NCBI GenBank assembly: GCA_020091685.1
Contig: CM034607.1
Span: 29,164,645-29,228,644 of the forward strand
DNA length: 64,000 bases
Source of the DNA: Lutjanus erythropterus
Taxonomy: Eukaryota > Chordata > Actinopteri > Lutjaniformes > Lutjanidae
Reading direction: 5' to 3'
Shown: one piece after another, positions 63,821 to 64,000 of the stretch
How the letters are laid out: every line of letters begins with the position of its first letter
Numbering within the stretch: position 1 is the stretch's first letter
Program-made: the position numbers and the translations under genes
Notes under the pieces: model-generated
Database searches by the model: none
The model's input: only the letters and a program-made list of their open reading frames with translations
What the model was told of the DNA's origin: nothing

Positions 63821-64000
63821 CTGCACAGCAAAACGACACATAATAATGAGAACAGCTGTAGAGCTGCATTAACTCGTGTGGATTAACAAAGGTGTGTGCC
63901 AGCGTGTATGAGTGTGAAGCATGTGTTTGTTCTGCATTACTGGGAAGTACTTCTGGTTTTCAAAAGACAAACAAACAAGCCACAGTTAACCGGAACTCCT

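Overview
This window looks like teleost fish nuclear DNA. It has short exons with GT/AG introns, long AT-rich non-coding stretches, many (CA/GT)n microsatellites, and a dense set of fish-type interspersed repeats: a tRNA-derived SINE, LINE fragments, Tc1-like, hAT-like and piggyBac elements, and many short inverted-repeat elements. There are no operons, bacterial-type genes, rRNA genes or CRISPR arrays.

Two protein-coding genes are supported, arranged tail to tail. On the + strand, 5.27-14.09 kb, are the last three coding exons of an alpha7-type nicotinic acetylcholine receptor subunit: pore helix M2, helix M3, then a long cytoplasmic loop with MA helix, M4 and the C-terminus. The ligand-binding domain and M1 must lie upstream of base 1. 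On the - strand, 56.7-63.8 kb, are eight exons encoding most of the FERM-like domain and the C-terminus of sorting nexin 27. Its PDZ and PX domains lie beyond the right edge. The two proteins are not known to me to share a pathway.

The roughly 41 kb between the genes has no recognisable host coding exon. Its centrepiece is an 11.9 kb piggyBac-type transposon at 31,621-43,551, flanked by TTAA on both sides and carrying 13-bp terminal inverted repeats. The transposase body is gone, but a 70-codon ORF encoding only the C-terminal Cys-rich (zinc-binding) domain is open. The rest of the element is an unusual macrosatellite: about 280 bp of the element's own 3' end occurs about eleven times, each copy separated by 0.5-1.1 kb of (ACAT)n-type microsatellite. 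Most 3'-end copies carry a palindrome, GTTGCC-4nt-GGCAAC, that also occurs next to the left terminus.

Other repeats include a hAT-type MITE nested in another element, whose pre-insertion state is preserved in a second copy 29 kb away; two large inverted-repeat elements at 20.1-21.5 and 49.4-50.6 kb; a repeat-rich palindromic element at 16.9-17.7 kb; a frameshifted LINE 3' end at 46.6-47.3 kb; and a dead Tc1-like transposase inside an snx27 intron. Repeat family names are from memory and were not searched. Exon boundaries were read by eye from splice signals and reading-frame continuity.
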